Shown here piece after piece: positions 21,006 to 31,256 of a stretch of DNA of 64,000 nt. Below the pieces are notes generated by a model. It saw only the letters and a list, made by a program, of their open reading frames with translations. It was not told the origin of the DNA and ran no database searches. Within the stretch, counting starts at the first letter, position 1, and each line of letters begins with the position of its first letter. Origin of the DNA: Acetobacter sicerae. GTDB taxonomy: Bacteria; Pseudomonadota; Alphaproteobacteria; Acetobacterales; Acetobacteraceae. The DNA is taken from assembly GCF_011516765.1 (NCBI RefSeq), contig NZ_JAAABN010000011.1, positions 62,001 through 126,000 of the forward strand, written 5' to 3'. The position numbers and the translations under genes were made by a program.

Positions 21006-21353
21006 TCAGGCTTTCTTCACGAACTCGGATTTCAGGTTCATCGCGCCGAAGCCCGGAATCTTGCAGGCGATGTCGTGTCCGTCCGTCCCGTCGACAAGAC
21101 GAATGCCCTTGACCTTGGTGCCGCCTTTCACAACCTGCGACGATCCCTTGATCTTCAGTTCCTTGATGACGCTGACCGTATCGCCATCCGCCAGCACATT
21201 GCCGTTGGCGTCACGGATCACACGCTCGCCCTGCTCTCCCGCTTCCGTGGCCTCGCCTGTCCACTCATGAGCGCATTCCGGGCAGATCCAGAGAGGGCCA
21301 TCCTGATACACATGCTCCGATCCACATTCCGGGCATTTCAGGGCTTCGCTCAT
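21006..21353 (-). CDS. PhnA/YjdM-type zinc-ribbon protein
   Basis: This is a small protein of 115 residues. The N-terminal zinc ribbon has two Cys pairs, [15 protein letters not shown] and [10 protein letters not shown]. The PhnA-like C-terminal domain contains [20 protein letters not shown] and IKGIR-type strands ([20 protein letters not shown]). The ATG at 21351-21353 has a GGAGAG ribosome site; the frame extends 26 codons upstream without support. Despite the historical name, this family is not shown to act on phosphonates, and the function remains unclear. Confidence 0.85.
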   Translation of the reverse strand: MSEALKCPECGSEHVYQDGPLWICPECAHEWTGEATEAGEQGERVIRDANGNVLADGDTVSVIKELKIKGSSQVVKGGTKVKGIRLVDGTDGHDIACKIPGFGAMNLKSEFVKKA

Positions 21354-21473
21354 CTCGCACTCTCCGTTACCGACAGACGCAGGGTGCGCCTTCGCGGATG
21401 CAGGCATGGCAAACCGGCGGCTGCGACACAAGCCTGCGTCCCATCCCGAGCCGCAGATTTCACATATGATCGT

Positions 21474-22589
21474 TCAGGGAAGCGGGGCCGTGTGATAGAG
21501 CGTCACACGCAGTCCGCCGTGTGGAACCGGCGCTGTTGTGGGCAGAAATGGCAACGTGGTCGCATGGGCGAGCGCCGTTTCCGTCGTCACGATCCCCACG
21601 CGCCAGCCGGAGAACCGGTTCATCAGCGTCTGGCCGAAGGCGCGATAGAGAGGAATCAGCGCCTTTTTGTCCCCGATACGGGTTCCATAAGGCGGATTGG
21701 CGATCACCAGACCCGGCGGTCCTTCCGGCGGCTGAAGTTCACTGATTGTCGCCTGTTGCAGCGTCACATAATCAGCGACACCCGCCTGCTCCAGATTGGT
21801 GCGGCTCATGGCGATGGCTCCCGCGTCCCGGTCACTGCCATAAAACCGGACGGAAGGCGTGCGTTCACTTTTTACAGCCCGCATCTGCGCCCACGCTTCG
21901 GGGTCGAATGTCGCCAGTTCCTCGAAAGCGAAGTGGCGGGAGCGCCCCGGATTGAGACGGGCGGCGATTTCGGCCGCTTCCAGCAGAAAGGTGCCCGAGC
22001 CGCACATCGGGTCCACCACGGGCTCGTTACCTGTGTAGCCACATTGCCGCAGAAAAAGGGACGCCATGGTTTCACGGATCGGTGCCCGGTTGACCGCAGC
22101 CTTATGTCCGCGTCGATGGAGGAGAACACCGGACGTATCCACACTGATGGTGCAGATGTCCCGTTCAATGCGCGCCCTCACCAGAACACCGCCTTCTTTG
22201 GCTTCCGACGCGCCCAGTGTTTCGTGGATGGCGCGGGTGATGCGTTCGACCGCGGCTCCCTCGTGATAGATGCGCGAAGTGGTGCAGTCTGCCTCGACCC
22301 GGAACGGAACGTCCGGACGCAAAACCTCTGCCCACGGCACCTGTCGGGCGCGTTGATCGAGTTGCGCCAGATGCGTCACGCGAAAGCTATCGATCCGCGC
22401 CAGCACCCGACTTGCGCCGCGAATCCACAGATTGGCCCGCCAGACTTCTGGCCAGCCGCCCAGTATCGTGACACCGCCGGGAACGGCGACGGGGCGTTTG
22501 AAGCCTTTAAGGCGCACCTCTTCACACAGGACTGCCTCCAGTCCGGGAATGGTTGCCAGAAAGATCTCGAAGGGGCGCGGTCCAGTCAT
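21474..22589 (-). CDS. THUMP-domain class I RNA methyltransferase (RlmL-like)
   Basis: This is probably an rRNA guanine-N2 methyltransferase. The 371 residues start with an RlmL-type ferredoxin-like/THUMP region (FEIFLATIPGLEAVLCEEV through RIERDICTISVDTSG, ~8-155). The catalytic UPF0020 domain follows, with the SAM-binding segment VDPMCGSGTFLLEAAEIA and the NPPYGTRIGDK motif (Asn-Pro-Pro-Tyr of N-methyltransferases). It corresponds to the N-terminal half of E. coli RlmL, without the RlmK half. It could modify 23S rRNA G2445, but that assignment is by resemblance only. Confidence 0.85.
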   Translation of the reverse strand: MTGPRPFEIFLATIPGLEAVLCEEVRLKGFKRPVAVPGGVTILGGWPEVWRANLWIRGASRVLARIDSFRVTHLAQLDQRARQVPWAEVLRPDVPFRVEADCTTSRIYHEGAAVERITRAIHETLGASEAKEGGVLVRARIERDICTISVDTSGVLLHRRGHKAAVNRAPIRETMASLFLRQCGYTGNEPVVDPMCGSGTFLLEAAEIAARLNPGRSRHFAFEELATFDPEAWAQMRAVKSERTPSVRFYGSDRDAGAIAMSRTNLEQAGVADYVTLQQATISELQPPEGPPGLVIANPPYGTRIGDKKALIPLYRAFGQTLMNRFSGWRVGIVTTETALAHATTLPFLPTTAPVPHGGLRVTLYHTAPLP

Positions 22590-22735
22590 TGCGCTTCCAT
22601 GACAGGAAGCTGCTTTCTCAGCAAACCGATATTGCCGGAAAAAGCTGAAAAACCTTTCTGATCAGTGGATAAAGCCGTCCGGATACAAGCACCACATCAG
22701 CTTGATCCATTTTTTTGACAAAAAAGCCTGACCCG

Positions 22736-22766
22736 TGTTTCAATAAGATACTTATTTCATGAAACA
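22736..22766. promoter_or_regulatory. nested inverted repeats upstream of the HWE kinase gene
   Basis: An outer pair, TGTTTCA (22736-22742) and TGAAACA (22760-22766), encloses an inner pair, AATAAG (22742-22747) and CTTATT (22751-22756), around ATA. The stretch is AT-rich against its surroundings and lies 60 bases before the kinase start, in a divergent gap. It could be an operator or part of a promoter. Confidence 0.35.
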
Positions 22767-22827
22767 TTGCATTCTGGTCCTGCCCTGAGACAGCGTGTGC
22801 AGACTTTTCTGACGGTCCGGAACTACC

Positions 22828-24216
22828 ATGGATATCGCCCCAGCTGTCACCACGTCTTCAATGAATACCACTCTTGATCTTCTACCTGACCTGATCTGTG
22901 TGGTCAGTCCGGATCGACGCAGTGATTATTTCAACAAGGCCTGGCGCAGCTATGCCGATGGACCGAATCATGACTTTGCATCGGACGCCTGGGTTGACTG
23001 GATCATTCCGGAAGATCGCGATCAGATCGAGCAGATTCTGAGACTGTCTCTGGAAACCGGCGAGCAGCAGACGACGGAATGTCGCCTGATGGGAGGCGTC
23101 TCCCCGGGTTCTGCCAACTCCGGTCGGTGGTTTCTGTTTCGGACTGTTCCCCACAGGGACGCCAGCAACACGCTTCTGTTCTGGTTCCATATCCTGACCG
23201 ATGTTCATGAGCAGAAACTGCGTGAACAGAAGACCAGTCACACCGCCCGCATGCGCATGGCCATGCTCAATGTCAGCTCGGACTGCATCAAGGTGATCAA
23301 CACCGACGGCACGCTGGCTCACATGAATGAGGCGGGCTGTACGGCGCTGAATGTCGATGCAGATTCAGGTTTTGGCATGAAATGGCTGCCGCTTCTGCCT
23401 CAGGAAGCATGGGATCCGGGCGAACAGGCGCTGGAAGAAGCCCGCAACGGAGCAGGAGCCAGGTTTGGCGGCCTCAGCCAGATACCGGGACAACCGCCGC
23501 GTTACTGGGATAACGTTCTGACTCCCCTGCTCAACACAAGCGGCGGCGTGGAGGCAATCCTCTGTGTATCCCGTGATGTGACGAAGGTGCGGGAGAACGA
23601 GGCGCGCATCGGCATGCTTCTGCGTGAGGTCACGCACCGCTCCCGCAACATGCTGACCGTCGTAAGGGCCATGCTCAGGCGGACGGTTCCGGACCCGCGC
23701 GCCTCCTTTGTGACATCGCTCGATCAACGCATCACCGCCATTGCCCGCGGTCTGGATCTGCTGGTGCGGGAGCAATGGACCGGCGCCAGCGTTGAAGATG
23801 TTGTGACGGCGCACACTGCCGCGAACGGCGAATCCTGCCTCAGCCGGCTTCGCCTCGAAGGCGACCCCCATATCCGTCTGCGTGCGGAGGCTGTGGAAAA
23901 AATCGGTCTGGCCATTCACGAACTGACAACGAATGCGGTACGTTATGGCGCTCTTTCCAACGATACCGGCGCTGTGACCATCAACTGGCAGATTGAAGGA
24001 AAGAACGATGACGCTCTGTTCCGGCTGCAATGGAAGGAACTCGGCGGCCCTCCGATCATGGAACCACCATCAAAAGGTTTCGGCACGGCAGTGATCGAAC
24101 GCAACCCCCGCGGAATAGAAGGGGCAAATGTCATCTGTCATCATGAAGCGGATGGTGTGTTCTGGGAATTCACGGCACCGGCAAAACGGGTGCTGACCCG
24201 TCTGCCGACAAACTGA
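22828..24216 (+). CDS. PAS-domain sensor histidine kinase, HWE family
   Basis: This is a soluble two-component sensor of 462 residues with no membrane helix. Two PAS-like regions (about 15-130 and 145-255) precede the kinase core. His270 in EVTHRSRNMLTVV is the phospho-acceptor. The N-box AIHELTTNAVRYGALS holds the family His364 and Asn369. W402 and E404 in LQWKELGG complete the HWE signature. No response regulator gene is adjacent, so the partner must lie elsewhere. HWE kinases in Alphaproteobacteria often serve light, redox or general stress signalling. The signal here is unknown. Confidence 0.9.
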   Translation: MDIAPAVTTSSMNTTLDLLPDLICVVSPDRRSDYFNKAWRSYADGPNHDFASDAWVDWIIPEDRDQIEQILRLSLETGEQQTTECRLMGGVSPGSANSGRWFLFRTVPHRDASNTLLFWFHILTDVHEQKLREQKTSHTARMRMAMLNVSSDCIKVINTDGTLAHMNEAGCTALNVDADSGFGMKWLPLLPQEAWDPGEQALEEARNGAGARFGGLSQIPGQPPRYWDNVLTPLLNTSGGVEAILCVSRDVTKVRENEARIGMLLREVTHRSRNMLTVVRAMLRRTVPDPRASFVTSLDQRITAIARGLDLLVREQWTGASVEDVVTAHTAANGESCLSRLRLEGDPHIRLRAEAVEKIGLAIHELTTNAVRYGALSNDTGAVTINWQIEGKNDDALFRLQWKELGGPPIMEPPSKGFGTAVIERNPRGIEGANVICHHEADGVFWEFTAPAKRVLTRLPTN

Positions 24217-24491
24217 TCCGTTCGCTCTCAGCGGCCTGCCAATGAACCATCCTTTCAGTCACAAGAAAGTTCTGTTGCAGTGGGCCGGAAAACTCCGGGG
24301 AGTCTCGCAAAACCGCCACCCGGGCGTTCTGAATATCAATCTGTTATTAAAAGAAAAACCGTTAACATTTTCATCTCCGATCCGCCCTCTCCTGCTGCCC
24401 TGAGAGCGTCGCACACCCCATAGGGCTGGCCATCTTGGAGAGATGCCGCTCTCTCCCTATACTCCGCCCCCCAACAAACAGGAGCACCCTT

Positions 24492-25154
24492 GTGTTCGAA
24501 GGAAGTCTGGCCTCGCCGAGCGGCCGTCGCAAAGCCTGGATAGACAGCCTGTTCGTAGATCATGCGGTTTTCAGACTTGTCTGGACCAATTTTCACACGG
24601 TCGTCCCGGGCAAGGTCTATCGCTGCAATCATCCCACACCCAAACGCCTTGCCGCCGCAAAGCGTCGTTTTCACCTGAAAACGCTGGTCAATCTGCGTGG
24701 TCACCGGAAGTGCGGCTCCGACGCCCTGTCCCGTAATGCGGCGAAACAGCAGGGCCTGATTCACGTCGATATGGCGTTTGAAAGCCGGGGCGCACCGCAC
24801 CGTGACCGCATACTGCGCTTTGCGTCGCTCTATCGCTCGCTTGAGTTTCCGATGCTGATGCACTGCAAGTCCGGCGCGGATCGTGCGGGTCTCGCCTCCG
24901 GTCTTGTGGTGATGTTCGAGGGCGGCACGACCGATGAGGCGCTCCGCCAGCTTTCATGGCGCTTCGGGCATTTCAACCGTTCCCGCACCGGCATTCTGGA
25001 CGCCTTTTTCTGGCGCTACCGCACCGAGGCCGAAGGTCGCATTCCTTTTCTGGAATGGGTCGAGCACCATTACGACGAAGTCGCCCTCAAGCGCGATTTC
25101 GTTGCGGGCAAGCTGGCGTCGTTCGTCACGGACAAGGTGCTGCGGCGGGAATAA
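24492..25154 (+). CDS. tyrosine/dual-specificity-type protein phosphatase
   Basis: This is a 220-residue cytoplasmic phosphatase. The P-loop HCKSGADRAG (residues 124-133) matches the HCX5R signature, with Cys125 as the nucleophile and Arg131. The VDMAFESRG segment about 30 residues earlier may supply the general acid (Asp93). I chose the GTG at 24492 because AGGAG lies seven bases before it; the frame extends upstream without support. The substrate could be a phosphoprotein or a phosphoinositide-like molecule. It is followed convergently by the ABC-F gene. The 275 bases between the kinase stop and this start hold no other gene that I can see. Confidence 0.82.
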   Translation: MFEGSLASPSGRRKAWIDSLFVDHAVFRLVWTNFHTVVPGKVYRCNHPTPKRLAAAKRRFHLKTLVNLRGHRKCGSDALSRNAAKQQGLIHVDMAFESRGAPHRDRILRFASLYRSLEFPMLMHCKSGADRAGLASGLVVMFEGGTTDEALRQLSWRFGHFNRSRTGILDAFFWRYRTEAEGRIPFLEWVEHHYDEVALKRDFVAGKLASFVTDKVLRRE

Positions 25155-25166
25155 CTCCCGCCGCCA

Positions 25167-26789
25167 TCACGCATGCAGGCCGGGCGCTTCGCGGCCAGTG
25201 CGGGCGACATATTCCGAATAGCCGCCATCATAGGGATGGATGCCTTCCGGTGTCAGTTCCAGCACACGGTTGGACAGGGCGGCGAGAAAGTGCCGGTCAT
25301 GCGAGACGAACAGCATGGTGCCCTCGTATTTCGAGAGGGCGTTGATCAGCATTTCCTTGGTGCCGATGTCGAGATGGTTGGTCGGCTCATCGAGCACGAG
25401 AAAGTTCGGCGGCTCAAACAGCATCAGCGCCAGCACCAGACGCGCTTTCTCGCCGCCTGACAGAACACGACAGGGCTTGTCGATATCGTCACCGGAGAAA
25501 CCGAAGCCACCCGCGAGCGCCCGGAGCGCACCCTGATTGGCGAGAGGGAAGTTGTCCTCAAGCGTCTCGAAGATCGTGCGGTCTCCATCGAGAAGATCCA
25601 TGGCGTGCTGGGCGAAGTAACCCATCTTCACACTGCCGCCGAGCGTGACCGTGCCGGCATCGGGCTCAGTCGTACCGGTGACGAGTTTCAGCAGTGTGGA
25701 TTTACCCGCACCGTTCACGCCGAGCACACAGCACCGTTCCTGACGACGGATCATCAGGTCGAGGCCTTCATAGATGACCTTGCTGCCGTATTTCTTGTCC
25801 ACGCCTTTCAGGGTCACGACTACATCACCTGACCGCGGCGCTGGCGGAAACTCGAAAGACAGGGTCTGGCGACGTTTCGGCGGCTCGACACGGTCGATCT
25901 TGTCCAGTTTCTTCACACGACTCTGGACCTGCGCCGCATGGGAAGCACGAGCCTTGAACCGGTCGATGAAGGCGATTTCCTTGGCCAGCATGGCCTGCTG
26001 ACGCTCGAACTGGGCCTGCTGCTGCTTTTCGTTCTGGGCGCGCTGCTGTTCGTAGAATTCATAATCACCGGAGAAGCTGGTCAGATTGCCGCCGTCGATC
26101 TCGATGACCTTGTTGATGATGCGATTCATGAAGGCTCGGTCATGCGATGTCATGAGCAATGCGCCGTCATAGTTCGCGAGAAACTGTTCGAGCCAGATCA
26201 GACTTTCCAGATCGAGATGGTTGCTCGGTTCGTCAAGCAGCATGGCGTCGGGCCGCATAAGCAGGATGCGGGCCAGAGCGACGCGCATCTTCCACCCGCC
26301 GGACAGCTTGCCGACATCGCCGTCCATCATTTCCTGACTGAAACCGAGGCCGTCCAGCACCTCACGCGCCTTCCCGTCCAGCGCGTAGCCACCCAGTTCC
26401 TCGAAACGCGCCTGCACCTCCCCGAAGCGTTCCAGAATGGTGTCCAGTTGATCCATCTGCTCGGGATCGGCCAATGCCATTTCCAGCTGGGCCAGCTCCG
26501 CCGCAACGGTGGAGACTTCGCCCACGCCGTCCATGACTTCGGCGACGGCGCTGCGGCCTTCCATTTCGCCGACGTCCTGACTGAAGAACCCGATGGTCAG
26601 CCCCTTGTCGGTGACGACATTGCCTTCATCAGGCTCTTCCTGCTTTGTGATGAGTCGGAACAGGGTCGTCTTGCCCGCGCCATTGGGGCCAACGAGGCCG
26701 ATTTTCTCGCCCTTCTGAAGCGAAGCTGACGCCTCGATGAAGATGACACGCTTGCCGTTGTGCTTGCTGATATTGTCGAGACGGATCAT
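25167..26789 (-). CDS. ABC-F family ATPase (YbiT/YheS/Uup type)
   Basis: This is a soluble protein of 540 residues with two ABC domains and no membrane part, typical of ABC-F translation factors that bind the ribosomal E site. The first Walker A is GLVGPNGAGKTTLFRL, with signature LSGGWKMRVALARILL and Walker B AMLLDEPSNHLD. The second has GVNGAGKSTLLKLV, LSGGEKARLVLALML and LVLDEPTNHLD. The linker (about 240-310) is rich in Gln and charged residues. The ATG at 26787-26789 begins the conserved MIRLDNISKHNGKR; an upstream TTG is less likely. Which ABC-F subfamily it belongs to cannot be settled by eye. Confidence 0.9.
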   Translation of the reverse strand: MIRLDNISKHNGKRVIFIEASASLQKGEKIGLVGPNGAGKTTLFRLITKQEEPDEGNVVTDKGLTIGFFSQDVGEMEGRSAVAEVMDGVGEVSTVAAELAQLEMALADPEQMDQLDTILERFGEVQARFEELGGYALDGKAREVLDGLGFSQEMMDGDVGKLSGGWKMRVALARILLMRPDAMLLDEPSNHLDLESLIWLEQFLANYDGALLMTSHDRAFMNRIINKVIEIDGGNLTSFSGDYEFYEQQRAQNEKQQQAQFERQQAMLAKEIAFIDRFKARASHAAQVQSRVKKLDKIDRVEPPKRRQTLSFEFPPAPRSGDVVVTLKGVDKKYGSKVIYEGLDLMIRRQERCCVLGVNGAGKSTLLKLVTGTTEPDAGTVTLGGSVKMGYFAQHAMDLLDGDRTIFETLEDNFPLANQGALRALAGGFGFSGDDIDKPCRVLSGGEKARLVLALMLFEPPNFLVLDEPTNHLDIGTKEMLINALSKYEGTMLFVSHDRHFLAALSNRVLELTPEGIHPYDGGYSEYVARTGREAPGLHA

Positions 26790-27082
26790 GGGGGCTCGGA
26801 GGTCCTCGGGCGGGCTGACGGAAGCCGCCGAGGTACTATCAACCGCCGTCCGGCGCAAACAGGTGCGCGCGCGTTGGAAAAATCCGTCTATTCCGACCAG
26901 GAATGCTGTCCGAACGGAGCCTCAGGGTTGTCCGCGACAATGAGACCGGACGCAGGCCTTGTCACCTCACAGGATAAACCACTGCCTTGTAACGATCACG
27001 GCATGGTGGAATTGCCGTTCGTTTTGGCACGCACTGCATATCCATTCATGCAGCGCATGCCGACAAAACTTACTGAAAACTC

Positions 27083-27421
27083 TTACTGCTGCTCATTAGA
27101 GTCTGAAGACTGTGGCTTCTGAGCGCCATCTTTCTCATGTTCACCGGAATTGAGCGGCTTTGAATGATCGTTTGTGGTTTTGTTCGCCGGCGGCACGCTA
27201 CCGGGCTGCTCGGCGACCGTTCTCGGGTTGTTCCAGAGTTTCTGCGAAGGCTCGATGCGCTTGCCGTGCTTTGTCTTCGCGGAAGCCGGGCTTTTCCCGA
27301 CCTGCTGGGCGGCGCTTTCAGCAGTGGGAGCAACGTCGCTCCTGCCCGTGGCCTGCGCGAAAGATGCCTGTGAGTAAACTGAGAGAGCAACACCCAAAGT
27401 CAGTGCGTAAGCGACTTTCAT
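27083..27421 (-). CDS. small secreted protein of unknown function
   Basis: This protein of about 112 residues has a clear Sec signal peptide: MKVAYALTLGVALSVYSQ, with likely cleavage after SFA/Q near residue 22. The rest is hydrophilic and low in complexity, rich in Ser, Lys, Pro, Asn and Gln, with no Cys. It is probably disordered in the periplasm. A GGAAAG ribosome site precedes the ATG. I do not recognise the family. It stands alone between the ABC-F gene and an AT-rich gap. Confidence 0.55.
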   Translation of the reverse strand: MKVAYALTLGVALSVYSQASFAQATGRSDVAPTAESAAQQVGKSPASAKTKHGKRIEPSQKLWNNPRTVAEQPGSVPPANKTTNDHSKPLNSGEHEKDGAQKPQSSDSNEQQ

Positions 27422-27433
27422 TATTCTTTCCAA

Positions 27434-28852
<1,419 letters not shown>

Positions 28853-28889
28853 ACGAACGCTTCGACACACTTTATCGACAGTAAAAACA

Positions 28890-28938
28890 AGGTTCCGGAG
28901 GGTGCCGCCTCATTTCAGAACGGCACCCTCCGGAACCT
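28890..28938 (-). terminator. strong hairpin between glf and the AI-2E permease gene
   Basis: The 18-base arm AGGTTCCGGAGGGTGCCG (28890-28907) is perfectly complementary to 28921-28938 around a 13-base loop. On the minus strand it is followed by TTGTTTTTAC, so it mainly terminates the permease gene. On the plus strand a T-run is missing. Confidence 0.75.
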
Positions 28939-29017
28939 CGCTAAAAAACCGCCCACAGCAGACATGAACAGGCTGCCGGGCTTTTCGTCCTGATAGGCGT
29001 CTCCGTGATGCTCTGGC

Positions 29018-30301
29018 TTATGAGCTGACGTGCGTTCTCGGGTTCAGCTCAGTCCCTTCATGATGAAGGTCGTGCTCATGCCTGTCAGGCATGGCGCCCG
29101 GTCCACCGATCATGTGCCCGATGGGCGTCAGGTAATCGACGTGATCGCAGATGATCTTGAACACGGCCAGCATCGGCACGGAAAGAAACGCGCCGGTAAT
29201 ACCCCACATCCAGTCCCAGAACAGCAATGACGCCATCACAAGCACCGGGTTTAACGTGAAACGGCGCGCCAGCAGCATGGGCGTGATGGTTTCTCCCTCC
29301 AGCAGGTGGATACAGAGATAGACTGCCGGCGGCAGAAGCGCCTGAACGACCGTTGGAAACGACAGCAGCCCCACGCAGAAATAGATCACGATGCCCGTGC
29401 AGGGGCCGATGATCGGAATGTAGTTCAGAGCGAACGCCACCACGCCCCACAACAGAGGTGTCGGCATGCCCAGCATCCAGCACTGGACCGTATTGGCGAT
29501 CCCCACGAACACGTTCATCATCGTGATGGTCGCCAGATAGAGCGAAATGTTCCGCTCGATATGGGACGAAATCTGAACGGCGCGACGCTTGTCGTTGAAG
29601 GTCGGCATGATCTCGACAAAGCGCCGCAACAGGCTGTCTCCCTGTGCGAGCAGGAAGAACAGCATGATGAAGAATGTGAAAAGCTGCCCCATGAACGCCT
29701 GCGTGCCGAGCAGCAGCGATGAGCCGAGCGGCATAATGCCGGACGCGACGCCCGACGCATGCGGATCGGTCGGCACACCGAGCATTTTCTGTATTCTCAG
29801 GCCAGTGCTTTCCAGAAAATGGATGGGATCATTCAGAATGGCCAGATGCGACTGAACAAGCGTGATTTCCCGCGGCAACTGTGAGAGCCATCCGGCCGCA
29901 GGCACCGAGACGGCCATTCCGACGGCTGTAAATCCTCCGAACACACTGCCGATCAGCAGGAAGGCGATGATGGGTCGCGGGAGTTTCACCCAGTGCGAGA
30001 TGACGCGCATTGGTGTCACCAGCATCAGGTTCGTCACCACGGCCATAACCATCGGCAGCACGATCGAGGCGGCGAGTTTCAGGGTGTACAGGATCGCCAG
30101 ATTGGTCAGGATAATCAGGCAGACCTGATTGACGCTCAGACGCGCGCGTCGCACCGCTTCATGCATGCGGGCCTGCTGGGCCCGTTCCGCAGCGGCTTCT
30201 TCATCCGGTCCACTCGCCAGAACAGACGGCGGAAGAACCGGTCGCGCCGCCTCGTTGCCCGCACCGGCGGAAGAACCGGACTCATCCATGTCCTGCGGCA
30301 T
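29018..30301 (-). CDS. AI-2E family transporter (PerM/TqsA-like)
   Basis: This is an inner-membrane permease of 427 residues. After a charged, Ala/Glu-rich N-terminus of ~55 residues there are about eight hydrophobic segments. The family pattern includes LTNLAILYTLKLAASIVLPM and the C-terminal block with FALNYIPIIGPCTGIVIYF. The tail is His/Asp-rich (HEHDLHHEGTE). I chose the ATG at 30299-30301, preceded by AAAGGAGT; the frame extends 14 codons upstream. Members export quorum signals or act as Na+/H+ antiporters. The substrate here is unknown. Confidence 0.83.
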   Translation of the reverse strand: MPQDMDESGSSAGAGNEAARPVLPPSVLASGPDEEAAAERAQQARMHEAVRRARLSVNQVCLIILTNLAILYTLKLAASIVLPMVMAVVTNLMLVTPMRVISHWVKLPRPIIAFLLIGSVFGGFTAVGMAVSVPAAGWLSQLPREITLVQSHLAILNDPIHFLESTGLRIQKMLGVPTDPHASGVASGIMPLGSSLLLGTQAFMGQLFTFFIMLFFLLAQGDSLLRRFVEIMPTFNDKRRAVQISSHIERNISLYLATITMMNVFVGIANTVQCWMLGMPTPLLWGVVAFALNYIPIIGPCTGIVIYFCVGLLSFPTVVQALLPPAVYLCIHLLEGETITPMLLARRFTLNPVLVMASLLFWDWMWGITGAFLSVPMLAVFKIICDHVDYLTPIGHMIGGPGAMPDRHEHDLHHEGTELNPRTHVSS

Positions 30302-30502
30302 GTCCCGTACTCCTTTTGCCGTCAGTGGCGTGTCTGTTACCACTACGTATCCGGAATGGTGGGAGACAGGTTTACAATTCTGACCCTGCTACAGACTGTG
30401 GAAGACGAGTCCCTGTCAATTCCCTATCGGCTGAGTGTTGCTTTACGGGCAGCGCAGCCATACGGACACATCAGTGTGCATCCGCAGGGCGGGACGTCGT
30501 GT

Positions 30503-31108
30503 TCAGACCAGACCCCGAGCGCGGATCATCGCGAAGGCTGCGAGCGTCACCATGCAGGTGATCTCGTTATCGCGCACCATCCGCTCGAATTCCGCGAGGG
30601 GAAGCGTGTGACAGGTGATGTCCTGCTCCGTTTCCTCCAGCGCATTTTCTCCCGGCGTCAGATCGGTCGCGAGATAGACGTGGCCGCGCTGGGTTGAATA
30701 GCCCGCCCCCTGATAGACGACGCCGACATGCTGCATCCGTGCGGCGGAAAGACCGGTTTCTTCCCGCAACTCTCCGGCGGCGACGGCGTCCGGATCGGCA
30801 TCGGGCTTTGTCTCCCACATACCCATGGGAAATTCACACATGCGTCGCTGCACGGGATAGCGGAACTGCTGGATGAGCGTCACGGTCCGCTCGCCGCCTT
30901 CACCACCCACAGGCATGATGACGACAAAATCCCCGCGCTCGACAATCCCGTAGAGACCATCCTTCCCGTTCGGACGGCGGATGATATCCTCACGCACTCG
31001 TGTCCACGGATTTTCATAGGCGATGCGAGAGGAAAGCGTGACATATCCTCCATCATCCGGTGTATCTGTAAGCGGGCTGACATTTTCTGCTGACGGCGTG
31101 ATCGTCAT
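30503..31108 (-). CDS. Nudix hydrolase, ADP-ribose pyrophosphatase-like
   Basis: This 201-residue protein is probably a nucleoside-diphosphate-sugar hydrolase. The fold pattern fits NudF-type enzymes: a beta strand region with QQFRYPVQRRMCEFPMGMWE, then the Nudix helix AVAAGELREETGL. The metal-binding Glu residues (E113, E116, E117) are present. The usual Arg before the first of these is Gly112, and the loop is two residues longer than the canonical box, so the site is slightly divergent. A GGGAGGT ribosome site precedes the ATG. It is divergent from the MFS gene that follows. Confidence 0.82.
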   Translation of the reverse strand: MTITPSAENVSPLTDTPDDGGYVTLSSRIAYENPWTRVREDIIRRPNGKDGLYGIVERGDFVVIMPVGGEGGERTVTLIQQFRYPVQRRMCEFPMGMWETKPDADPDAVAAGELREETGLSAARMQHVGVVYQGAGYSTQRGHVYLATDLTPGENALEETEQDITCHTLPLAEFERMVRDNEITCMVTLAAFAMIRARGLV

Positions 31109-31256
31109 GACGGATTACCTCCCTGATGGGTGGAAGTTCACATTGAGGCGTCTGAAACGTCCCTGTTTCCCAAGCGTTACAGGCTAGACTGCCTTCCTGC
31201 ACGCAGAAACCCCTGCCTCTGCAAAGACCGCACTGACCACTGCCACCGGATGCTGC

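Noticed and set aside
21000..22661. 553-codon forward frame
   Set aside because: It is antisense to the PhnA-like and RlmL-like genes, both of which show real motifs.
24361..24491. Possible riboswitch before the phosphatase gene
   Set aside because: Short GC-rich pairings are present, but no conserved riboswitch core could be recognised.
25938..26729. 263-codon forward frame
   Set aside because: It is antisense to the ABC-F gene, whose two ATPase domains are intact.
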